In this document: piece after piece, positions 36,643 to 47,800 of the stretch
Numbering within the stretch: the stretch's first letter is position 1
Layout of the letters: each line of letters starts with the position of its first letter
Assembly (NCBI GenBank): GCA_018398575.1
Contig: JAGTXZ010000011.1
Location: 1,426,001-1,490,000, forward strand
DNA from: Ampelomyces quisqualis
Lineage: Eukaryota > Ascomycota > Dothideomycetes > Pleosporales > Phaeosphaeriaceae
Length of the DNA stretch: 64,000 nt
Direction of reading: 5' to 3'
Program-made: the position numbers and the translations under genes
The notes under the pieces: model-generated
What the model was told of the DNA's origin: nothing
Databases searched by the model: none
The model's input: only the letters and a program-made list of their open reading frames with translations

Positions 36643-37491
36643 ATGAAGATTCCTGGCATCCCTACCATTGCAGCCATCCTGTTCCTAGGTGTACATGTTC
36701 GAGCACGCGACGCACCGGTAGTACCGCCAGCAGGCTCGGATCCACCTCCTCCTGATCTAGCAAAAATGCTTGCAACATTTCAACAGAAAGGCCCAGGAAT
36801 CTACCCTGACAACCCCTTAGACCAGTAAGCATGAGTTCTGAGATACGAGGACTAAATATTGATTTGAATTAGGCCCGACTTCGACGAAATGTGCCTAGTC
36901 AGCATGGAAACCAAAAACGGCGGCCAGTGCTTTGCCTCCGTTTATTGCAAGGACCACGGCACAATCGAGTACAACAAGGAACACCATACCTGGAATGCGT
37001 GCTTTGTTGGTGGCCGCCAGTTCTTCGCCGACCCCCGCATTGGCGACTTCAGCATCATGTTCGCGGAGAAGAACGGAACCGAACAAGGACAGGGCCTGAC
37101 GACTCCTGTCTTCCAGGTGAAGAACTTGGGAGATTGGCTAGAAGTTCCCGTCGAAGGAGTTGCCAAAGAAAGGAGGAAAAAACAGAAGTGCGACGCTCAC
37201 AAGGGTCATAAAGAAGATTGTGGTAAAGGTCCAATGCCGTGCGAGCGCAACCCAGAGTAAGTCGCCCAACCTAGTCCAAATGACCACAGCTAAAAACAAC
37301 GCAGCCCTGAGGACCCGAAACCCTTCGCTAAGTCAAAGAAGAAGCAGTGGCAATGCCTTATTCCCTACAAGAAGAAGATTAAGAAGGCATCTTCCCCAGC
37401 TGGTGTCGCTTTGACTATGCCCAACTCCAAAGCCCCAAACTTCCAAGTGAGGCACCGCCGTAACGAGCAGCGACGAGAAGACAATAGCTAG
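36643..37491 (+). CDS. secreted Cys/Lys-rich protein, candidate effector (3 exons)
   Basis: The only credible gene. Exons 36643-36824, 36873-37256, 37305-37491; introns of 48 bp each (GTAAGC...TTAG; GTAAGT...GCAG), both with CTAAA branch-like words. Start ATG 36643 is in good context (TTACCATG). Predicted 250 residues: signal peptide about 1-21 (h-region IPTIAAILFLGV), a Pro-rich segment (23-38), then eight Cys at 68, 80, 86, 104, 167, 177, 184 and 206, one NGT glycosylation sequon at 128, and Lys/Arg clusters (159-166, 198-203, 211-216, 238-246) that could act as nuclear-localisation signals. No family recognised. Small, secreted, Cys-rich and isolated among RIP-mutated repeats is the usual setting of fungal effectors; that role is inference. 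If intron 2 is retained, translation stops at 37258 and gives 189 residues with seven Cys. Confidence 0.72.
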
Positions 37492-37929
37492 CACCAGGTG
37501 GCAAGAGCTGTCCACCAGCCAGCTTCCCCTGACCATCAAATTCAATTCCCCCAACTTGACACCAACCCCACGCCCAAAGCCGTGATGCGAATGCGCACAA
37601 ACTACAACCCCGCTGTTGGTTAGTACAAGAAAATGGATAGAGCACGAACCTCTACGGAGTCCACCAAAGACAACCACATGTCTCACTCAACACTCCAACG
37701 TTTAGTATACTTGAACACGTGAAATTCACTGCCGCACCCTATGATTCTCGTACAAGATCGTGGCGTGATGTGGGTAGAGATGGCCCATTTGTATACGGAA
37801 CAATGCTGTATAATATTCGTTCGGAATATTCAATGGGGCTCGAATATTATACTAGATGCTGCAGCATCTGGTAGTGGACGGACTCGAATTTGCCTTGATC
37901 TTAGCTGTTCTCTTCTTTACTGCTACTAG
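37492..37929. other. downstream part of the gene island
   Basis: Normal-composition DNA after the secreted-protein gene, likely holding its 3' untranslated region. It contains a 12-bp perfect hairpin and a 16-bp palindrome (separate entry). A 62-codon frame at 37741-37929 has no support. Confidence 0.45.
37808..37869. repeat. hairpin and adjacent 16-bp palindrome
   Basis: GTATAATATTCG (37808-37819) pairs perfectly with CGAATATTATAC (37841-37852), loop 21 bases; a perfect palindrome AGATGCTGCAGCATCT follows at 37854-37869. It is 320 bases past the gene and just before composition switches to repeats. Confidence 0.7.
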
Positions 37930-38852
37930 CTTTGTTTACCACCTCTTCTACGCTTATATACCTATATTTTCTAAACTTTCTAGTGTTTACAATAGCTCCT
38001 AATCCTAAATAGAATTAACGTAAGTAAGGAGAATTGCAATAGCTACTATACCTCTAAGGTAACGTGCTGCTATTGCTTAAAGGTGTAGTATAACAGCTTA
38101 ATCTTACGTGTAGAGCTTTATATAAGACGGTATTTCTCACTACAAGTAGCGCTATAGAAGCGCTACAATTGCAGTAGTATAGTACTAAAAAAACAGCAGC
38201 TTTAAAGCACAATTAATACTAAGAATTACCTTATACTATGTTTAGAGCAGTAGGCGTTAGACAAGTTACTAGTAGAATAACGCGTCTTATATAAGAGCTG
38301 CCTAACTAGAGCTATAATAATTTTATACTAGGCTACTTACTTTAGGTTACACTGCCTATACAATTAATCTACTTATAGAGAATATTCTAAAGCTATCTAC
38401 GCTTACTACTACGCTGTCTATAGCTATTACTATTAAATGAACTATCTATTGTACAATATAATAGACAGTTAGGCTCTAGTATAATAATACAAAAGAGAGA
38501 GTAAATAGGTATTTACTTAATTTATATTCTGTCTATACTTCTAGTTAAAAGGAGTTAAGATAGTTTTCTGCACAGATTAGCTAGTTACGTAACATAGTTA
38601 CGTAATTAACCTTAGTATTAACCTTTATACACTAAGTATTACTAATACTAATAACTTTTCTTTTATAGGTCTATTATATATATAGTGTCTACCTTCTTAC
38701 TATATTTCTAGTTCTATAAGGTAATTACGTTTACTGCCTTACTACTATATTATATAGGCTATTTTAAAAAGAAGAGTAAGTAGCGTTTAGTCTCTATAAA
38801 GAGAGGTATAGGTTCTAGTAGAATCTGTATACTATGTTATACAAGTAGCTTT
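37930..38852. other. unassigned RIP-mutated repeat
   Basis: Composition switches abruptly to RIP type at about 37930. A plus-strand reading with RIP-type stops exists (about 37.99-38.5 kb) but matches nothing I know. Confidence 0.4.
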
Positions 38853-39233
38853 GTTAGGAAAACTTAAAGTTGTTAAAGTTAGTAACATCCGCGACACTAT
38901 TAGAACAGTTAACTAGACTGTTTTTAACTATAGTCTACTATGCCTAGCTATTTCTATTTGTTCTGGCTGCCTAATTAGCTCTAAACACTTAGACTGCTTA
39001 ACCTACTCTACCTGCTCCACCTGCTCTACCTACTCTACTCGCGCTATAACGTTATTATTCTAAAAATACAAAATATAGAGCTTAATTTTCTCTTCAAAAT
39101 ATACTATATAGAATTTTAATAGCTACTCTTATTGTTAAGATGCAAGGCGATAAAGTTTGTAGATTTTTAATATTCTTTGCTAAGGCTTGTTTTCGCTAAA
39201 GCTCTAGCACTTTAACTAAATAATATATTATAT
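38853..39233 (+). mobile_element. MITE family M, truncated copy M3 (left part)
   Basis: Starts GTTAGGAAAAC and follows the M1 sequence through the hairpin-proximal TTTTCGCTAAAGCTCTAGCAC block to TAATATATTATAT, where similarity ends. The right half and right TIR are missing. Confidence 0.85.
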
Positions 39234-39461
39234 AACCTGTTTCTTTCTCTAACTTTCTTCTCTTCTTCTTTTCTATTTAGGTTAAGTAGTTCTTATACCT
39301 TTTCTCTATTCTTTTACTTTTACTATTAGTAGTATACCTCTAGTAGTATCTTATTTTGTACAAGAGGTGCTAATATTTATCCAGAATTTTTTGTCAAATA
39401 GTAGTAGTAGTAATAGACTATGGTACTAGCACTATTACTAGCACTACTACTATAGTAGTAC
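39234..39461. other. short unassigned stretch
   Basis: Pyrimidine-rich then (TAG)n-like sequence, including a tagtagtagtagtaa run near 39397. Nothing recognisable. Confidence 0.5.
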
Positions 39462-39737
39462 TATAACAACGTTAGTAAATATAGCTATTAGAGGTATATA
39501 GAAGTGCGTATTGTATTAGAGATTCTAAATTAGCTATATACCTATAGGTCTTATATAGAAGAATAAGAAAAACTTATACTCTATCTAATATAATAGGCTT
39601 AAATTTATAGTCTATATAGTAACTAAGTTAAAGCGTAATTAGAGTACTTTTAGTGCTACTCTTACTAGCTCTTTTATTATCTATTACTAAGCCTAATATA
39701 GTATAAGATGTAATATATATTTAATATATTTCCTTTC
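39462..39737 (-). mobile_element. solo LTR, family L copy L4 (inverted)
   Basis: The reverse complement matches L1, including the GACCTATAGGT-type block, the stretch around TATAGTCTATATAGTAAC and the ATTACTAAGCC block. About 20 bases near its start are deleted and the end is eroded; the right boundary is approximate. Confidence 0.75.
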
Positions 39738-39770
39738 TTCTTTAAATTAATAGTTTCTATTATATAAGAA

Positions 39771-42267
39771 TGTTACAGCGTAAGGCTATTAGCTGCGCAG
39801 TAATACGCCTACGCTACTATAATACTACTCTAGCTTCTATATACATAGAGACCTTAGTGTAAGAGGCTACTACCTAGAAAATCTCTTAGTTACGTAAAAA
39901 CTCTAGGTGCTAGAACAAGAGGGTCTAGTATTATCTGCACTAGAATATTACAGAGAGTCTAGAGCCTAGAACCCAAATACTACTCTAGACTAGAACTTTT
40001 AGAGTCTAGATAGCTACAATAAAATCTCTAAGACTAAGTATTGGCTATAGGTATTAAATTTACAACTATTTTACTTTAGCAATTACCCTAAGGATTAGCT
40101 ACTTTACAATTAAATATAATTACCTAACTAGGCTAAAGAGCTATTAGTAACCTCTATAATAAAATAAGTAACTGTCTTAATAACAGTTTAGAAAATAATA
40201 GTAGAAGCTATCTAGATAAGGCGCGCAGGCGTCTCTAGGTTAGTAATTAAAACAGAGTTTAACCAAATAATTAACTACGCGTACCTAGATCTAGAAGAAT
40301 AGGAAATTAAGAAATAGCTATTATTTAACAGACTAGAGAGCGTGCTAGTATATTAGAAACTAAGTAACGCAGGATTATCTTAGATAGATAAAGAGAAAGC
40401 CCTAGTAGAACTTAGGCTAGACCTAGTAGAGCTTATAAGGTTATTATAAGAACAAATTGCAAGACTTATAACTAAGTTATCCTTCTCTACAGCTTCTAGC
40501 TATCTAGAAACTTCTACTAAAAGCCTGCCTATTTAAAAAACACATAAGGTTCTAGACTTAGAAGCTTTTAGTAATAACTAGAAGAAGTATTATATATTCT
40601 AGACTTAAATAAAGTATAAACTAGAGTATAATAGTATAGAGTTAGAGTTCTAGGCAGGGTATATCTTTAACTGCCTTAAGAGAATAGCTATAAATATAGT
40701 CTTATCCTAGATAACAAGAAACCTATTAGGGCCTGCTTCTAAACTATAGAAGTTTCTTAACAACTAATTTAGAGATAAACTACACGCAGAGAGAGCTTAG
40801 AGAAAGCTCTAAATAATCTAACAAAATAAAACCTCTTTACAGAACTTTAACGTAAAGTTTGTAAGGCTAGCCTATAATGTAGGCAAAGAGAAGAACAAAG
40901 TAAACCTAAAAATAAGGTACTTAAGTGCTATATAACAAGATCTCTAGGACTAGATAATCTTAGTAGACACCTAAGTAGAGTAGAGCATTTATAACTTAAT
41001 AGACTAAGTAGCAGTTATTAAAGAAAATTTGTTCTAAGCTAAACTTAGTAGTAACTACTTAAAAAAGAAGAGTTATACTAGAGAGCCTATAGAATAGGAA
41101 CCTACAAGAGGTAAGAAGGCCTAACAAGAGCTTCTAGAATAAGAAGAAGGCAAAGTAGAGTATAAAAGAGACAAAGTCTTATAGAAAGCAGAATAATTTA
41201 TGCCTGCACTGTAGTAAGTCTAGATATTAAACTAGTAAGTGCAACTTATCTTTACTTATAAAGCTAGTTAAAGTTGCTTTAGCTAAAGTAATATATAAGA
41301 AATTAGAAGGTACTTTTAAAGATATAAGCTTAAAAAATAAGTAACTCTTACCTGAAGACGCAGACAGAAGTGCAGTAATTTAATACTAAAGAAGAAAAGG
41401 AAATTTTAATAATTCTAAAAGAAATCGCTAGACAGAAAACCTATTACTATATACATAATTGTTAATAAAATAGTAATTGTATCTATATTAATTAACATAG
41501 GTTACCTTACCTACGCTATTACTTTAGTAAAATTTATTTGTAAGAATAAGTTAAAGCGCACAAAAGTAACTCTAAGAGAGATTATAGGTATTACAGGCGC
41601 CTAGACCTAGATAAGCATAGTAGTAGAAATAAGGATTAATGTAGATAGATAAAAGAAGACAATTTAGGCCTATAAATTAAAAGAAGATAATAAGTATAAC
41701 TTAATATTAGGCTACCTCTAGATAGATTAGTATAATGTTACTATAGCCCTAGCAAAAAATTAGTGTACATCTACTTAACAAAAATAAGAATAAGAAGCTA
41801 AGAAGAGAGAAAACTCTTCCTCCTATATAACGTTATAGTAGTAGTATACTCTGCTTAAATAAATAGGGTATAAAAGAATAAATCTATCTAGTTGTATATA
41901 ACATCCTTAGTAGATATCTAGAAAGCTCTAAAAACAAAGGTTACTGTAGATCCTAGAGAGATACTGCTAAAATACTTAAAAGATAAATACAGAGTCTTCT
42001 TACAGTTAAAATCTAACCTCTTACCTTCTTAAAGAGGACTATATATTAACTACTTAAATAGAACTAATAGAGAAAGATAGAAAACTAGTAAAAGTCTCTT
42101 AGAGACTGCTCTATAGTATATCTTAAGAAGAACTTCTAGTAATATATAAGAAACTTACGTTATACTTATATAAAGGCTTTATCTATATAAGCTGTTCTAG
42201 CGCTTTAGCACTTATTCTGTTTACAAAGAAACTAGGCAGAAGCTTCTAGTTCTGCGTAGACTATTAT
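39771..42267 (+). mobile_element. Ty3/gypsy retrotransposon relic J (5' part)
   Basis: Plus strand. It begins with an LTR-like end TGTTACAGCGTAAGG whose first about 75 bases match the start of element K (53763). Then gag with zinc knuckle (41201-41242: CLHC, four residues, Tyr for His, stop, TSKC), a protease-like LINIGYLTYA (compare 'LIDSGCLCYA') near 41490, and the start of RT (FTKKLGRSF.FCVDY, 42221-42266). RT is cut by solo LTR L3 at 42268, and the continuation after it is not RT, so the 3' half is lost. Confidence 0.75.
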
Positions 42268-42567
42268 TATAACAAACGCATGCAAATATATATTACATCT
42301 AATACCTTATAAAGGCTTAGTAACAGATTATATAAGAGGTTAGTAGAATAGCACTAAATACCTTTTAACAACGCTTTGGCTTAGTTGCTACGCCTACTAT
42401 AAGTATAAGCCTATTGCATTAGATAGAAGACAAGTTTCTCTTGTTCTTCTATACAAGACCTATAGGTATATAGCTAATCTAGAATCTCTAATATAACACG
42501 TACTTCTATATGCCTCTAATATATATCTAATTTGATTCTAATAGCTATACCTACCTGCGTTGTTATT
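42268..42567 (+). mobile_element. solo LTR, family L copy L3
   Basis: 300 bp, full-length match to L1 with transitions; ends TATAACAAAC ... GTTGTTATT. Flanks ATTAT and CTATA do not form an obvious duplication, consistent with the different elements (J and D2) on either side. Confidence 0.85.
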
Positions 42568-44852
42568 CTATAAGAGAAACTTTGTTCTGCTAGTAATAGT
42601 ATTTAGATAATATTGCAATTTACTTTTGAAAAGATTATATTAAAACGTACAGAACAATATCTAAATTAGATCTGTTTCCGACCTTAAATCTATTAAACAG
42701 AGTAAGGATCTCTTAGATTTCCTAGCAGCTAAAGCCTTTAGGTTTAGATCTTCTTATTAATATATAGTTAGGATTACTTTAGTAAAAGTTGCGTTTAGCA
42801 CTAGGATAGAGACTTAGAGACTATTAACAACCTAGGAGTATTAGAGGCAACGCTAATAACTTCTCTAAAAGCTGCACTAGCACTAACACCTAGAGGATTC
42901 TAAGAAGACTCTGTATTAACTGTAACAACCTAGTAATAGAGTACTAAAATAAAAAAGTTAGACACTAAGAAATCTAAGGAGAAACCTTAGCCTAGAGCTG
43001 CACTAAATCTAACTCTTGCGCAAATAGAAGTTAATTAATTACAATAAGAACTGAAATAGGCGTTAGCAGAGATTAATTTCCTTAAGAAAGGACTAACTCT
43101 GTTAGTAAGACTAGACAAGCCTCTGCCTACTACTAAAACCCCTTAGAACTCTTCTATACCCTACTGTTTATCTAACATCTCTACCTTTAAATACTTATAT
43201 TACTATAAAAGCTCTTACTAATTCTAACAATTAGAAAAGACCCCTAATATAGATAATCTTAGTAATGGAAAAGATCTTACCTTTTACTAATAGCAGGCAT
43301 CTATTTAAGATTAACTTAAAATTAACTTAGATTACTATTAGACTAAAAGACAACGTATAGCTCTAGTATAGAGTTATACTACAGGACTAGCTAAGGGCTA
43401 TCTTAAGCCTTAGTATCTATTAGATACTAATTAAGAGCAATTCTAGAACGCTAAGTAAGTAATTAAGCTACTTAAGTCTTACTTTATTGCAAGTAATAAG
43501 GTAGCTAAAAGCTGTGTAGCGTTTAATTTATTGCAGATAATAAAGAAGGAAACGTTCCTCTTGTTTAAAGCTAGGTTTTTAAGTTCTATAGTTAAGGAAT
43601 AAGTTTCTTCTTTAGAGTAGTTTTACTACTTATAGACAAAGATTACGCTAGGATTACAAGCCCTTAACCCAGGATTCAGGCAATAATAGAGGAACTTATT
43701 TAATTAGATAGTAGAACACCTTACTGCCTCTAATATAGAGTAGAAGAATAATCCTAACCTAAGTATATTACTAGCTACTGCTAAGTTACCTATTAGACTA
43801 GCCCTATAACTTACTTTAGAGCTAAATTAGATAACTACTCCTAGCGCCCAAACAAATTCTGCGCTAGCCTATTAATTTATAATAGTGCGTCTTTCTACTA
43901 AGACTCCTAAACCTAACTAATAGAAGACCTCTAGTAGTTGTTACAATTGCAGTAAGCTAGAATACTACGCTAGTAATTATATAAAGCCTTATATACGTTA
44001 GATTAAAGCTGTAGAAGTAGATAAGTATAAAGATACTTAAGAGCAACCTAACTAGAAGGTATATTATATAGGAAATCAAAGCGCCTAGAGAAACTTCTCT
44101 TTAGGCCTAAGCTATTACAATCTATTATACCTTAACCTTTTTTATTTGTTTTATAGTCTTTATTTTCTTATACCTACGCTTTTTTATAACTAAGGTATTA
44201 GCTTGCGCCTTAATACTCTTGTTAATACTAGTGCGTAAGGTTTTCTATTTTTACATTTACAAATTGTTTTATCTGTTTCTAAAGCTTTACAGCAACTTAT
44301 CTAGAAGCCCTCTTTCTAGATCTAGGTACGTAGCCTTAAGGATTAGATTACTTTCTTAGTTACTTAATATATTCAACTACACTTAAACATTAATAGCTAA
44401 AAGATTTTAAACTGCCTATTTCTTATTCTTAATCTTAAGTCTTAGGATTGTATACTTAGCTTCTAATAGTTAAGACGATTTAAGATTTAATTATACACAG
44501 ATAGATTATAGTGTATTTAGGTATCTAAGTACTTCTATTCCTATAATCCTTTACTTTCTATACCTACTATTCTATATTAAGCTATAGTGCTAGCTACTGT
44601 CTACCTTAATATATAATAACGCAACGCTCTATAGAAGAAAGAAGACTATTGTATCTAAAACAGTTCTTTTTATCTTTCTTCTTTTATTTATTATATTAAG
44701 AGATGCTTAAAGCTTCTCTTAGCACAAAAAATCTTAAGGATTTCTTATACCTTAACTAAGCATCTCTGCTTAGAGTCTAAATCTTCTTTTACTACTTGCA
44801 TAGCTCTTATTTCTGCTAATACATTCTACTTTATTATAAAGAAGCTCTAGAA
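42568..44852 (+). mobile_element. LTR-retrotransposon gag relic, family D copy 2
   Basis: Plus-strand capsid/nucleocapsid relic longer than copy 1. A coiled-coil-like segment near 43020-43110 (LTLAQIEVN then LKKGL), then the nucleocapsid with zinc knuckle at 43939-43980 reading CYNCSKLEYYASNY (two Cys kept, His and last Cys mutated to Tyr). The distal part, about 44110-44852, is conserved with copy 1 (4790-5535) but unidentified. The right end is cut by the terminus of F2. Confidence 0.7.
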
Positions 44853-47800
44853 CGTTAGGAAAACACAACGTTAGTAGTATCTGCAACATTAGTAACACTA
44901 TTAATACAACTATACTGCTAGCTACTAGACAGTTCTTAACTGTACTCTGCTGTGCTAAGCAACAACAGTAATGCCTAGCATACTATTATTAGCAGCCTAG
45001 CTTATAGAACCCTTTTGCAAAATAGTTTATAGTTCTTATGTTTAATATAGCTTTGCACTATCTGCACAACTATATTGCTAGTTAGTAGCCTGTTCTTAAC
45101 TATACTTAACTATAGTTTAAGTCTAAGGCAATCCCTTTAATAGCGCTGTTACTTAGTTTAGGTTTTGCTGCAAATCTTTACTATCCTTGCGCTTTAAATT
45201 AATTTTGCGTTACGTCTACGTATATACTTCTTTTACAATACTTTTTGTATTCTTATGCTTCTAAGACTAGGCTATGTATCTACTTAAGCGTTTTTTATCC
45301 TATAGCTTTGCACAGTAGTGTACTGTACTCTGTAGTTCTACTGCTTAATTTACCTAATTTATACTAGCCTCTTAAGCTTTATAGAAATTTCCTTGTTATA
45401 ATCCTACTTAATCTTTTCTCTTTCTATTATTACACCTTGCAGACTACTGCGCAATAATGTCTTTACATTCTACTTCTTTAGAACTTTTGTTTCTAGATTG
45501 CTTTTTAGGTTGTATAGAATAATGCCCTTATGTACGTTTACTAGCTAGCTTAGTTAATATACCTTAAACATAAATTAGTCTTAGGTGCCCTGTTTGTCTT
45601 AAGGCTCTGCAATTATAACCTTATTTGCCTTAATTAGTGTTATAGCTTCTGTAAACGCTATTAACGCTCCTAAATAAATGTTAAGTCTAGGTCCCTCTAT
45701 TTTGCTAACACAGCGTCTATTTTAGACTTTAGCATTTCTTCTCTTAGTAGAAGAACTGTATCTTTGCTAAATTTTTTTTAAAGCTCTATCTAGAGCACTA
45801 GTTGCACACATAGTTTGTATAAGCTAATAAGAATTTTAGCCTAAACGTTGCGTAGTACTGTTTAATTATCTGCTAGGCTTCTCTAATTAAGATTAGGTCT
45901 AGTTTTAATATAAGTTCTCTTAGCCTCTAGCTTAATTACCTTATACTTTGCACTATATGCAAGTAGTAAGTTAAGGTTATTAGTAAACATTTCTTTGTCT
46001 AGCTGCTTAAAGTGCTGTTAGATATATATTAATATAAACTGCTTAGTTTTCTTACTTTCTTTGCTTTTAAACAGTGCAGCCTTAAGCTAAGCTAGTATTA
46101 GAAATGTTATAATACTCTGTAACTTAGCGCAGTTAAATATATATATGCTCTTAGCTTCTATACTACTTAGCTTTTCTTGTAGTAAGACTCTCTTACATCT
46201 TATTATTGCGTTAGCTATAGTTAATTAGAAGTTGTCTGTTTAGCATAGCTAGTAGAACGTTAGAAAGTTACCCTTAATGCCTAAAATCTTCTAGCTCTAT
46301 AGGTCTTGCAGAACTAGAGTTTAATTTAGTATAAACCTTACTGTAATCTTCTCTTCTAATGCTATAAGTGCTATGTACTCTAGAGAATTAAGCACATTTT
46401 TAACTTTTTCTTGTGCCTTAGCTAAGTAGGTGTCTTAGCCTTTTGCTATAACTAGGCCTGCTATTCTTTTTGTTTCTTTTACATCTATAACTTTCTTAAT
46501 GCTTACGTATACAGAGTTAGTAGTAGTAAATAGTTTAGAACTATCTATATTATTCTTCTTGCCTATAAGACAGTACTAGTTTAAGAAGTTCTTATTGTCT
46601 TGTAGTCTACTAAGCGCTAAGGAGATAAAAATAAGTATCTTATAAAGACTCTTCTCTATTAGTGTACCTAAGAGAGCCTAGGCCTTCTACTAATAACTAT
46701 AGTTCTTAACTTAAATAGTCTTTTACAAGTTACCTATAATAGTATTCTTATATTTATAGTTATAGAACTTGTTAAAGATAATACGTTCTTATATTACTAC
46801 GTAGCTAAGAATATTAAAGGTGTCTTTTACGCTTATTTTGCTACCTCTTAATAATATTTTGCGTATAGTTATAAGTCTTATAGTTTAGTATTTGTTAAGC
46901 ACGCGTTTTACTAATATTGTGTAGCTGTGTACAATTATTATTTAGCTAGCAGATAGTACTAGATAGTGCGCAGTTGCATTTAGGTAGACTTTTAGCATAT
47001 AGTATTCTTAGATATACTATAGAACTGTCTTTATATACTTCTTACTATTCTTTATAAATTTACGCAAGAAGATATTTTAGTTAAACGCTGCAAAGTGCTG
47101 TTTAACTTATAGATTAATCTTTATCTCTATTTCTTTGTTTGCTGTTAGTGCGCCTATACTCTATAGAGAAGTGTTGTCTATAAAGCAGATATAGAGTACA
47201 AGAGAGTCTTTTAGGTTGCACTATTTAGATTTGCAGAGGCCTATAGTAATAATTTTAGCCTTTTATACAGCTAGTGCGCAGCTCTATCTACTTACTATAG
47301 ATACTGCTAACTGTAGCTCTTCTAGTATTAAAGAGTTTTTTTTGCATATATAAAAGAACGTCTATTAGTCTGTTATAAGGCACTATTCTTAACTATTGTC
47401 TTTAGCTCTATATTAACTAGTTTTATTCTTTAATTAGTTCTCTTACACTTTAGTCTAGTTCTTAAAGTGCGCATGCCTAATAATTATTATAAGTATAGCT
47501 AATCTTGTTTTCTTTATACTTATTATGTTTCTAAATATACTGCTATTGTCTAAAGATAGCTCTTTTTTGTAAAGTATATAGGCTTCTATTAGTTAGTATA
47601 CTATAAATAGGACTGTTAGTCCCTATAATAAATGTAGTATTATAGGCGCGTTATCCTTAAAGTCTTCTAGTAGAGATTTAAAGAAGTTAGCTGCTTTCTG
47701 CTATTTGTTCTCTTAGTAGTATTCTATTACTACTCTAATTTAAGCTTGCAGTTTATTTGCTGTCTTGTCTTACGTATTAGTTGCATAGATTATAGTTGTA

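Noticed and set aside
36891..37211. Overlapping alternative frames inside exon 2 of the secreted-protein gene (also 36895-37086, 36942-37166, 37160-37414, 37333-37686, 37415-37645)
   Set aside because: Shadow frames of the GC-rich exons; the spliced frame explains signal peptide, intron phases and Cys pattern.
37741..37929. 62-codon frame downstream of the gene
   Set aside because: No signal, no motif, contains the hairpin and palindrome, and ends at the composition switch.
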